DNA of 64,000 nt. Origin: Omphiscola glabra. Lineage: Eukaryota > Mollusca > Gastropoda > Lymnaeidae. The notes under the pieces were generated by a model, which saw only the letters and a program-made list of their open reading frames with translations, ran no database searches and was not told the origin of the DNA. Positions 12,881 to 23,200 of this stretch are shown here, in pieces; within the stretch, counting starts at the first letter, position 1, and each line of letters begins with the position of its first letter. The stretch spans positions 13,771,630 through 13,835,629 of the forward strand of contig OZ024798.1 in NCBI GenBank assembly GCA_964017045.1, given 5' to 3'. Position numbers and translations under genes: made by a program.

Positions 12881-13934
12881 TCATCCGTAGGCTAATTGTT
12901 CATACTGCCAACGGTAGACTAATTGTTCATACTGCCAACGGTAGGCTAATTGTTCATACTGTCAACGGTAGGCTAATTGTTCATACTGTCAACGGTAGGC
13001 TAATTGTTCATACTGCCAACGGTAGGCTAATTGTTCATACTGTCAACGGTAGGCTAATTGTTCATACTGCCAACGGTAGGCTAATTGTTCATACTGCCAA
13101 CGGTAGGCTAATTGTTCATACTGCCAACGGTAGGCTAATTGTTCATACTGTCAACGGTAGGCTAATTGTTCATACTGCCAACGGTAGGCTAATTGTTCAT
13201 ACTGTCAAAGGTAGGCTAATTGTTCATACTGTCATCGGTAGGCTAATTGTTCATACTGTCAAAGGTAGGCTAATTGTTCATACTGCCAACGGTAGGCTAA
13301 TTGTTCATACTGCCAACGGTAGGCTAATTGTTCATACTGTCAAAGGTAGGCTAATTGTTCATACTGTCAAAGGTAGGCTAATTGTTCATACTGTCAAAGG
13401 TAGGCTAATTGTTCATACTGTCAACGGTAGGCTAATTGTTCATACTGTCATCCGTAGGCTAATTGTTCATACTGTCAACGGTAGGCTAATTGTTCATACT
13501 GTCAAAGGTAGGCTAATTGTTCATACTGTCAAAGGTAGGCTAATTGTTCATACTGTCAACGGTAGGCTAATTGTTCATACTGTCAACGGTAGGCTAATTG
13601 TTCATACTGTCAACGGTAGGCTAATTGTTCATACTGTCAACGGTAGGCTAATTGTTCATACTGTCAAAGGTAGGCTAATTGTTCATACTGTCAAAGGTAG
13701 GCTAATTGTTCATACTGTCAAAGGTAGGCTAATTGTTCATACTGTCAACGGTAGGCTAATTGTTCATACTGTCAACGGTAGGCTAATTGTTCATACTGTC
13801 ATCCGTAGGCTAATTGTTCATACTGTCAACGGTAGGCTAATTGTTCATACTGTCAACGGTAGGCTAATTATTCATACTGTCATCCGTAGGCTAATTGTTC
13901 ATACTGTCAACGGTAGGCTAATTGTTCATACTGT
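12881..13934. repeat. 27-bp minisatellite, about 39 copies
   Basis: The unit is 'ggctaattgttcatactgtc' plus 'aacggta' (27 bp). The array is about 1054 bp, 39 units by hand count. Units vary at a few positions: gcc/gtc, then aacg, aaag, atcg or atccg. The 'gcc' type is confined to the first 16 or so units. Because 27 is nine codons and one frame lacks stops (RLIVHTVNG per unit), an ATG-less open frame of over 1.1 kb runs through the array from about 12861 to about 14004. I do not believe it is coding. Confidence 0.95.
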
Positions 13935-14049
13935 GAAAATACAATTTCAGAAAGACAATTTTATTATTTTATTGTTAGCTTTAAAAAATCAACCTAGGTA
14001 TTAAAAACAACTCATTGCCTAATATCTTTATGAAGATACTTAAAAGGGG

Positions 14050-14210
14050 TGCCAAAGCTAAGCTTGCCTAGGAGATGAAAAAGAGTTTTCTGAGCCCCTC
14101 ATAAACTTTGAAGCAAAACTCTTGCGACAGAAATATCCTTACACTCAAATAAGACCGCATCAAGCAAATGGAATATTAAATCACCCACAATTACAATTAA
14201 GGCTGTAACA
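14050..14210 (+). pseudogene. Relic of C-terminal exon of the protease relative
   Basis: The plus-strand frame reads DEKEFSEPLINFEAKLLRQK, then YPYTQIRPHQANGILNHPQ. The last exon of the gene at 49727-52408 reads DEKELSAPHRKFQPKLLRQK, then YPNSQPRRQQTNRILSQPK. A stretch of about 25 bases starting with 'aaaactcttgcgacagaaat' (14115 and 52330) is identical. Upstream the similarity fades and a stop (TAA) enters the frame, and no protease exon is present nearby. This is a broken remnant of a second copy. Its place, 8.2 kb after family A copy 1, mirrors the 7.6 kb between family A copy 2 and the intact exon. Confidence 0.7.
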
Positions 14211-14297
14211 TTTAATTTTTTTGAAATACAAACTTAAGTTGTCATTTGAACTATAGGGCAATGCAATCGTCTGAAGAAGCAGAGGTTTTTGCCCTTG

Positions 14298-14501
14298 TTA
14301 ATCTTTTTCGCCTAGAAATTTGAAAAATGTCTCAGATACATACGTTTTTCCCCCACAAATTCGCAACGCTACACAGCCGCGTGCCCGATCTACAAGTTCT
14401 GATTTATTTCCAGCTACCGGCTGATGCAGTTCCAGTAAAAATTTCGTAATTTCTTCAACTCGCCAGGTTTCAAATGCTGTTTTCGCCATGTGAGCAGCCA
14501 T
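14298..14501 (-). CDS. SAP-domain protein N-terminus (partial or TE-derived)
   Basis: The minus strand encodes 67 residues from an ATG in an 'aaagatggctgc' context. Residues 14-43 (WRVEEITKFLLELHQPVAGN then KSELVDRARG) match the SAP fold: two short helices joined by a G-N-K turn, a DNA-binding motif. A 67-residue SAP protein alone would be unusual. In marine and freshwater invertebrates, similar SAP starts head larger proteins, often of transposon origin; that is my general knowledge, not seen here. A near-duplicate of the start region ('aaagatgactgctcacat') lies just upstream, giving a second, out-of-frame ATG. Further exons on the minus side fall in the 27-bp array and were not found. Confidence 0.55.
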   Translation of the reverse strand: MAAHMAKTAFETWRVEEITKFLLELHQPVAGNKSELVDRARGCVALRICGGKTYVSETFFKFLGEKD

Positions 14502-16662
14502 CTTTGTTGATGTGAGCAGTCATCTTTGTACGTTCTTTGTACTCCCCCGGTATGAACGATAACTCTGGGGGACAAGGGAAGTTGCAGTCTCCTATAGGTT
14601 TATATATATTTTTTTTTTACAAAAGTAACAATATTTAAAAATTTAGTTAGCCTTTTTTAAAAAGTCGATTTTTTTAAAAAAGCGAAAAGAGAGATGGAAT
14701 AGAAAACGATAAGTCAAATTAAATATATGTGCAAGAGTTTTGAAAACAGTTGTAAAGCAAAACATTATAAAGATTAATTAATTTTATTTATTTTAAATGT
14801 TTCAATATTTATTAATCTAGTCAATTTGCCAAAGTTTTCTAATCACATTAAACAGTTAAGTCAAGATGACCAATAAAATATTTCAAGACAGCTATGTTCT
14901 AGCTAGTCCCTTAAATAAATTGCCCACATATTTTTTGCAATGCATACCCTAAGCCAGCGTTTCCCAAACGCCGTGTCGCGACCCGGTACCCGGGACACAA
15001 AAGCAAAATTACCGGATAGCCGAAAGAAGAAATAAACGTTTGAAAATCTAGGTTAGTTGTCGTGACGTACTCATTAATAAATATTTGCATGGTAAGTTTA
15101 TTTCTTTACAGTCTACATAGAGATATATATTTATTAAACGCATACTATTCAAATTTCATCCATTAACAGGTAGGCTTTTTTCAGATTTACATTCTGTTTC
15201 GTTATTTTTTAAACTTCAAACCTCTGGGGGGGAAACATAAATATTCTGCTATAACCCCATTGTCGGTTTGTTATAAAAATTTCTTCTATATTCCTCAAAA
15301 CATTATTATTGGACAACTTTCAGCTATACGTTTACTCACTTATGAATATTTCTATTGTAATCGTATCATCACTGTCGAAATGTAGATGTTAATTTCGAGT
15401 GTTCATTTAACCTTTGATGTCAGATGACTACTTGTTTGGGTATTGCCTCTCACTTCGCCCCCACAGACAACTGATACCGTCCGTTATTCCAATACATTAA
15501 AAACTGAATAGTTTTTTGCACGTTATAAGTTTATTCACCTTTGACACTCTAACAATTCCTTAAACTGTTGCTGCTATATTAAGTTATGAATAATAGTCAA
15601 GACGTTCCTGCAAAAAATTTCGGCAACGCACAACAAGTTAAACCGTGAATATCCTTTTCTCTACTACACAGCCGTGGCTCCACCATAACAACAAAACTAA
15701 CACGTCATTTCCCCTTACCCAAATAAGTCACCAAACTCACAACATAATTTATATATACAGCTACACATATACTCTCTACACTATCCTCTTTTCCAATCCA
15801 AACATAACAACAGTGATTCTCATACTCTCGACAATGACTAATTTTTGCTTCGCAATTTGTATTGTCTGTAAGAAACTGTGGACTAGTGGTGGGGCTAGGT
15901 GGGTTGGTGCTGTCCTGGGTGGGCCAACGATCTTATTGCTGCGACACCTTTCGCGAAAAAAATGCCGTTGGTCGAAAATCCCCCCTCCTCTTACAAAGAA
16001 AGAAGTGCCGAAATTATGAATTGTATTTTGCTTAATAGCGACAAAATCGATTGTCTCTTTGTTAGCGCTATGCTCTATGAATACTGAGTTTAAATTATTT
16101 ACATGAACTATGAGTCCTCACTCGCTTAAAAAGATTAATTCAAATTTAAAAACTAAACATGAAATATAATTATTTGTGTGGCTATTTTAAAATCAAATAA
16201 GATTTACTTTAAAAGTTTGACATAATTAAAAAGCATGCTCTTCTTCCATCGACTCTCACTTCATAGATTTCACCATAGTTTGTTTTGTTTTTTTCCAAAC
16301 TTATGAATGATACAAATGGAGAGCTCACAGACAGATTTTATAATGGGTAAGGAAAAAAAGTCTTTTTTATTTTTGACAGCATGTCACAACAAAATTTACC
16401 TGTACAATAGGAGACGTATGTGCCTGTTTTGTTGTGGGGTCAGGAGGGTCAACATTAAACGGTCCGCAATTTATAACGTGCGAAAAGTCCTCGTCAACTT
16501 TGAATTTTATCAAATATTTAATTTATGTTTCCCAGTGTTCACCGGCTGAACGTTAACAGGCATTCAGCAGAATTGACAAAGGATGACATTTTCCTTTGAC
16601 GTGAGTAATATATATATTTAACAATAATTATTACAATTAGGTTGCTCATTCAGCATAAAATG
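14502..16662. other. Intergenic stretch, one hAT-like terminus
   Basis: No supported gene. At 14956 'cagcgtttcccaaacgccgt' followed by 'gtcgcgaccc' looks like one terminus of a hAT element, but I found no partner end. A plus-strand open frame at 15645-16019 translates to low-complexity Thr/Ile/Tyr-rich sequence and is not called. Confidence 0.45.
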
Positions 16663-16842
16663 CATTTCCCTAGCCATACACTCTCCTTACTTCACTCTGT
16701 CGTATCCTTTAATGTCACCTGTGAAACATCCACACCAATTGTAGGACATTTCCCTAGCCATACACTCTCCTTACTTCACTCTGTCGTATCCTTTAATGTC
16801 ACCTGTGAAACATCCACACCAATTGTAGGACATTTCTCTAGA
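16663..16842. repeat. 84-bp tandem duplication (two copies plus part of a third)
   Basis: 'catttccctagccatacact' begins at 16663 and again at 16747. A third start, 'catttctcta', is at 16831. The two full copies are essentially identical, so the duplication is recent. Since 84 is divisible by three, it lengthens a chance open frame (16642-17268) that also runs through a MITE. I do not accept that frame as a gene. Confidence 0.9.
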
Positions 16843-16967
16843 TACTGGACAATTAACCAACTGGCTTTTTTTTTTAAAGAAGCTCTTTGCCATCAAGAGG
16901 TCTTCTCGTGTAGTAGTCAAAATAGGATACATAAATATAAATGTTTGGCAAAGATGCCGCTCCTGTT

Positions 16968-17132
16968 CAGTGGCGTAGCGAGCTTAACTCGCGCCCTTGG
17001 CACAATACCTTTTTTAGCGCACCCCCCATTCGAAAACCATACAATATTATATGTAAAATATACCATTTGGCGCCCATTTGTGAGTAGCGCCCGGGGCATG
17101 ATGCCCCCCTTTCCCCCCTCGCTACGCCACTG
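16968..17132. mobile_element. hAT-type MITE, 165 bp, with perfect TSD
   Basis: The ends are 'cagtggcgtagcgag' and its exact reverse complement 'ctcgctacgccactg' (15-bp perfect terminal repeats). Both flanks are 'ctcctgtt' (16960-16967 and 17133-17140), an exact 8-bp target-site duplication, which is the hAT signature. There is no coding capacity. The intact ends suggest a fairly recent insertion. Confidence 0.95.
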
Positions 17133-17499
17133 CTCCTGTTATATAGATGGGACGAGAAGAAGGCTATTTGATTGGTTCAGTGAATATCTCCGTGATATTG
17201 AACAAAATAAGAAACCCCATTCTCGTCTCATTTCAATGGAGGTAAAAAAAAAACAAGGACACATCTGAGATATCCAGGGCGGCTCTGATTTCTCGCTCTA
17301 ATACACTAGCGAGAGTTAGGAATGAAAACAAAGAAATTACTATTTTCGGTACCGTATCTCCACATAGAATCAATCAAATACTGTCTCCCTGGTCTTACAT
17401 TTCAAACTATTATTACTTCATTTATAAAAAAAAAATTGTTTACTTTAATAATAAATAGATCCTTTACCTTTATAGTAGACAAAACAGAATAATGGTTTT

Positions 17500-17925
17500 T
17501 GACATCCTAAACGCTACATCCTGGACACTACATCCTGGACACTACATCCTGGTCACTACATCCTGGATACTACATCCTGGACACTAAATCCTGGATACAA
17601 CATCTGGACACTACATCCTGGACACTACATCCTGGACACTACATCCTGGACACTAAATCCTGGACATTACATCCTGGATACTACATCCTGGACACTAAAT
17701 CCTGGATACTACATCCTGGATACTACATCCTGGACACTACATCCTGGACACTACATCCTGGACACTACATCCTGAACACTACATCCTGGACACTACATCC
17801 TGGACGCTACATCCTGGACAGTACACCCTAAACACTACATCCTGGACACTACATCCTGGACACTACATCCTGGACACTACATCCTGGATACTACATCCTG
17901 GATACTACATCTTGGATACTACATT
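17500..17925. repeat. 14-bp minisatellite
   Basis: About 30 tandem copies of 'cactacatcctgga' with scattered substitutions (gatac for gacac, aaat for acat). Confidence 0.95.
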
Positions 17926-18042
17926 ACAGCCAATTTTTAACTTTAATATTTGTGTTAGTCTTTGTTTATTCACTGAAGACGGCTTCTTGCCGATACATAC
18001 GTTGTTTTGTTGCGTTCTTTTTTCCAGTTTGTATAGTAAAGC

Positions 18043-18169
18043 TATTTTTGACATGTGTGAAAACAATTGTTTAATGAATGTAAGTAATTGTGTGTAGCAT
18101 TGTATAGTAATTGTTACATACAATTACTCATATTTATAAAACAATTGTTTTCACACATGTTAAAAATAG
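18043..18169. repeat. Long near-perfect inverted repeat (fold-back)
   Basis: 'ctatttttgacatgtgtgaa' plus 'aacaattgttt' on the left is matched by its reverse complement at about 18138-18169 with one mismatch over about 31 bp. Pairing continues inward with small bulges ('atgtaagtaattgt' with 'acaattactcatat'). The sequence could form a hairpin of about 50 bp per arm with a small loop. It may be a fold-back MITE or produce double-stranded RNA if transcribed. Confidence 0.8.
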
Positions 18170-19557
18170 TTTTCATTGTTGTTTATTGTGCAATAAGTTA
18201 ATTTTGTTACACTGGAGGGGCTTTATGGTATCCGTCTTTCTGGTGCAGAGTCGTAGTTTTTGGTGACTTGAAAATAATATAGTATGCAAAACAAATAAAT
18301 AATAATAATAAAAACGTTAGCCGTACTGAAACTCAAGCAAGATGATCGCGTACTTGAATTTGGTAACGGTGCATTGATCCTGTCGTCATGTGTTCCCATT
18401 AGTCAAAAGGGAGATACTTTGGTCGGTTTCAGTTTGAAATGATCTATAGACAGTGGACAAATACTTTTCCCTTAATACTTCATAATTTTATTTCAGTTTT
18501 ATATCAATAGATATCGCTAGACTCTAATGGTTAGTGTAGACGATATTTCTACACATGTTCCAATGCGATACTTAAAGTGTAACTGGGAAGTTCATCGTGT
18601 ATATCAGATTTTCTCCCTAGTTTTAGTTGTTGTTTTTTCTGTTCATAACAGAAGAATTATGCATAGCCACGTTTTCTTATTAGATAAATGTATAAAGCTG
18701 TCAATACATTTACAATCCATTTTTACATGGTGACTGCAGTCTTTCCATGTGTCTCATCAAAACCACGGTTAAATTAATGATTTTTATGTATCAATAATTT
18801 GTCATATAAATATTTTAAAATGACAAAGTTGGCATTTGTTGGAAGGGACAGAAAGGAGCCTTGGGTTTTGTAAGTAACAAAAGATCGTCTGACATGGTTG
18901 TATTTAATTTTTTTTAGTCTCTTCTTTTTACTGTAAGACGGTATAAAAATCGCATATTAGTTAATTGCTCCAACTCTATTTTCAGGTAAGGTTCCGTTAA
19001 GATCTTGAAATGAGTAAACTGTTTCATCTTTAAATAACTTTTAAGAAGTTCATAAAACGGGGGTCCATGCTGTCTTGTAAATGGAATCAAGCTAAAATTA
19101 ATTTTATAATACCATGAAGAATTACTATGACATCAGTTTCAAACACCTTTAATTAACAAGTTTTATTTGTATAATATGCTTAAACTGGAGAGAAGAATCG
19201 CCATATCACCACTCTACTTAGATTACAAACATTTGTATATTATACGTATTCAAAGAAATACAATTTAATAGAGTGTTTTTGTACTTCACATAGGTGTTTA
19301 TAAAACAAATAAATATTATTAATCACTTTCAAAAAAATATTTAATATAATAACGATTTAATGGCCTTGTGAATTTTTTTATTCTTCCAATATCTATGTTT
19401 TCAGTAATCTTACAAGAAATATACTTCACACTCAGCGTATGTCTCATACAAGACTGCATGTTAAAAACTATTATCTTTGCAATAACTAGATAATCTTTCA
19501 GTATAGTTTTGTTTATGGATCTCACTTATATAGTTATCCCAGAATAGGAATACGCGT

Positions 19558-19778
19558 GGATAAATTGGTCATTGGTGAAATGTGAATAAATTGGTTAATT
19601 GTGAATAAATTGGTTAAATGTGAATAAATTGGTTAAATGTGAATAAATTGGTTAAATGTGAATAAATTGGTTAATTGTGAATAAATTGGTTAAATGTGAA
19701 TAAATTGGTTAAATGTGAATAAATTGGTTAAATGTGAATACATTGGTTAAATGTGAATAAATTGGTTAAATGTGATTA
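19558..19778. repeat. 19-bp minisatellite
   Basis: About 12 copies of 'ttggttaaatgtgaataaa', with the first copies more divergent. No gene in 18170-20289 apart from this array. Confidence 0.95.
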
Positions 19779-20289
19779 TTAGGCTACATCTTATTTATAT
19801 TATTTACATATTTCACAGATTTAAAATTAATAAAACATGTGACTTAAATAGTGTAAGTATATGAGCAAATTTTCTTATGATCTTACCAATAGAATATATC
19901 ATATCAATGTAAATCTTAAATATCACATCTTATAAACAGCCTCATGAATACACATTACCAAATAAGTAGAAATGCTTAAAAAAGCAGTCATTCACAAACG
20001 AATGAAATATCTTTTTTTAAAAATATAACATTTACAAGTGATTTATTGTAAGAAGACACTAAATAAAAACTAATAACACAATTAACAACATTAGACAAAA
20101 CCTCTTAAGGTAATGAAGCATTGGAATAACTGTGTTTTACTTATTGCTAAGAAACTAAAAGGAAGAATGCAGTAAATGATGTATACTTTTATACTTGATA
20201 ATCATTGTTGTTTAGTATTTACCATAGACCTTAATCATTCTCTCGGAATATAATTCTGAAATAAAAATCTGGGTTTGTTTGGGGACCAC

Positions 20290-23200
20290 TCAGGTGAAGT
20301 AGACCGTGACGGTGGCCAGGATCTGTTTATGACACGAAGGACAGTGTGTCAACAGTTTGGAGCAGTCACTGCACGCGTACAACTCACCACACGGTAGGAA
20401 CAAGTCCTTGACCTGAGATGTGTTACACACCCTGCAGGTCACGTGCTCCTTTAGTTTCTTGTGTTCAGACTGAAGCAGTTTTAGCCCAGACACTGTGGCC
20501 TGGGGATTAGCGATGTCTTCTAAAAAAAAGAAAAATAGCATTAAATATTTAATATAAATTATCAAAGTAATAATGAACCACGCATTTTCATTTGTAGCCA
20601 AGATTACTTTGTTTATATTCTTCTTCGATAAATGTACTATTAATTTAATTAATTCTTTCTTTATTTTGATGTCGTAATAAAATTATTGTCAATTTTTATT
20701 TTTATTGTTGTTTGATTTAGATTTAATACTTGTTAACTGTTTCGTTAACGTCCATGCTTCATAACTCTTAACTCTCAATTCAAAGTATATTGAGTTGTTG
20801 GAATTTGTATTTAATTTATGTATTTCTACATTGTCATTTAGTATTTATTTCCTCTTTATAACATATGTCTTACCAACTATTTCTGTGGCGACTTGTGCTT
20901 GCTCCGCTTCCGTTATGTGCCTCCCTGCTTTAATTTGCAACGTTAAGAAGGGGCACTCACTCCTGTGTTTTTTGTGCTGCTCGTAAATGTTATCTCCATT
21001 CTTCCACGACCTCAGACCGAGGCCGCATTGGAAACACCGGACACAGTCTGCGTAACCTTTAAACATGAGTAGTTTGTGGTTGAGAGACGATTTTGAGCCG
21101 AATACAGTATGCATGGTTATAATGATATATACTTAAAAGTATCGTTTATAATTAATGTAGTCTTTAAATAATAAAAAGATGTTAGACCTATTCATTTCAA
21201 TATAATTTTTTATATCTTTTATCTGTTACGCTGTCCATGTCTTAAGGTTTAATCATCCATACTGGACAGCGGCGTTACCGCTTGCTTGGAATATTTTTTT
21301 TAAAAATCAATCAATTAAACGTTCACACACATGAGCGGATTTCCACAAGTATAGAATAATTTGCTACTATGATATGTATTTCATCATTTAGTTCATAACT
21401 TGTTAACGATTTCAGTGGCACAGTAAGTGTCGTTATTTACCTGCATAGAAAAATCCGGCTCGTGCCAGAGTTTCTGACCCAATGACGTCATCATACACCC
21501 ACTTGCCGTCGAAACTCTCCAATCTCTGTCTATACGGTATGTTACCAGGATATGACGTATGTGTAAGCACTTTAAACACAGGAGACTCGACGGTGTGGTT
21601 TCCCGCGGTCTGATCTTCATCGCTGTCTTCGTCTGTTGTCGTTGTGGTGGTGGTGGGTTGAAAATCTTCTATTGAACCAACTGAAAAAAATGGTGTTTTC
21701 AAGTCCATAATTTAATTGCAAAAAATTTGATATGGAGAAGGAATGGGATGTTGACAAAAGTATACTAATGCACAATTTATGACAATGAACTTATTTAATT
21801 GTGACTAATTTAAAATAATAATAAAAATAAATTGAAAAAAAAAAACTGGTAAATCTTCATGTTTAAATGTGTGTATTAAAATTAAGATGGTTTTACCACT
21901 GTGCGATATTAATGAATACGACTTCACCTTTTAAAATATTCACTTGATTGGCATACATACATTATCACTACATACGCTCTTGGAGAAATGAATGTTTATA
22001 GTAAAATCTGTCTTTTTTTTCAGGAAACTAGAGTAGCATCAACAATATAATTGCATACATTTTTTAAATATTAAAACATAAATATGACGTTTTCGTATTT
22101 CAATACTACGTACCCGTGAAGTTAACGCTCAGAAAAGGTGTTTTCCACATTCTGATGTTACTACTTAAATGGCTCTGATTATTAACTCACCTCTGAAGTT
22201 TGAGGCACCTAAAGAGTTCGACTTGTCCACACCGTAGTGAACCCAGATGTCCAGGTGATATCCCGCTTGGTCGTTTGAATCTTGTCTGAAGGAAAGTATC
22301 GGTGCACCGGATGACCCCATACACGTGTCCGCGGCATAAAGGTAAACGTTCCTGTGGTTACTTAAGTCTGACGGTGCTGAAATACAAGACAAATAAGTGT
22401 GGTTATAATGTGAGATGGTTTTGTGTTAAAAGATTATATTTTTTAGAAATAAATCTGGGTTGATATATTATCATGTCTATAGAGTAGACAATTTACAAAA
22501 ATTCATCAATCACATTAGTTTATGAACCTAAGTCAATTTACAGTTACTTTTTTTTCTACCTTAGTTAGCTAAATGTTTGATTGCTAATGTGAAGGCTTCA
22601 ATGCGCATACACTAATGACGGACGCCACTTTTATGTAACATGGAAAAGTACTTGAAAGTATGTAAAAAAATGAACATTTTCTCTATTAGTGTGACATAAA
22701 TATATTTTGCAAATAAATGATACATTTGGAGGCCCCGGGGAACACGGGCTGTTTTAATATTTTTATCAAACTTATTTGTCAATGGAAATTAATTAAGCTT
22801 TAATTATCTTTACCAATTATTTATGATGAATTGTTAGATATAAATTAAAGTTCAAGAAATCAATTATTCTGACCTGTTTGTTGTCTTTCGAGTTTGATAA
22901 ATTTAGGCTGACCACTCGATGTGTCCTCATTCAAGAAATACTTGACCATAACAGAGTCTCCGTAAGACAAAACTTTCTCCCCTCCGTGGGGATGGTGAAC
23001 GATGAAAAACTTCCTTGTCATGCTCGCTTTGGTTCTCACTGGCAGCTTTTCAGCCGCCTCCAGCATTGCGTTCTGAGACTGTCGAAGTCGTCGCACTAAG
23101 TTCACGTCTGAACATTTACATTCTAACAGTATGCTACTGTCTCCGTGTGTTGTGTTGAACCAAACGGATTGTGTGGCGAGTTTGACGACACTTCTTCTGT

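Noticed and set aside
14956..15000. hAT-like left terminus cagcgtttcccaaacgccgt
   Set aside because: No matching right end found within several kilobases, so no element can be bounded.
15645..16019. 124-codon plus-strand open frame
   Set aside because: Low-complexity Thr/Ile/Tyr-rich translation, no splice signals, no recognisable domain.
16642..17268. 208-codon plus-strand open frame
   Set aside because: It is built from an 84-bp tandem duplication and an intact hAT MITE (16968-17132). No domain, no splice context.
17970..18030. Phrase 'gaagacggcttcttgccg' suggestive of a retroelement 3' region
   Set aside because: Only a short phrase; no coding or structural support around it.
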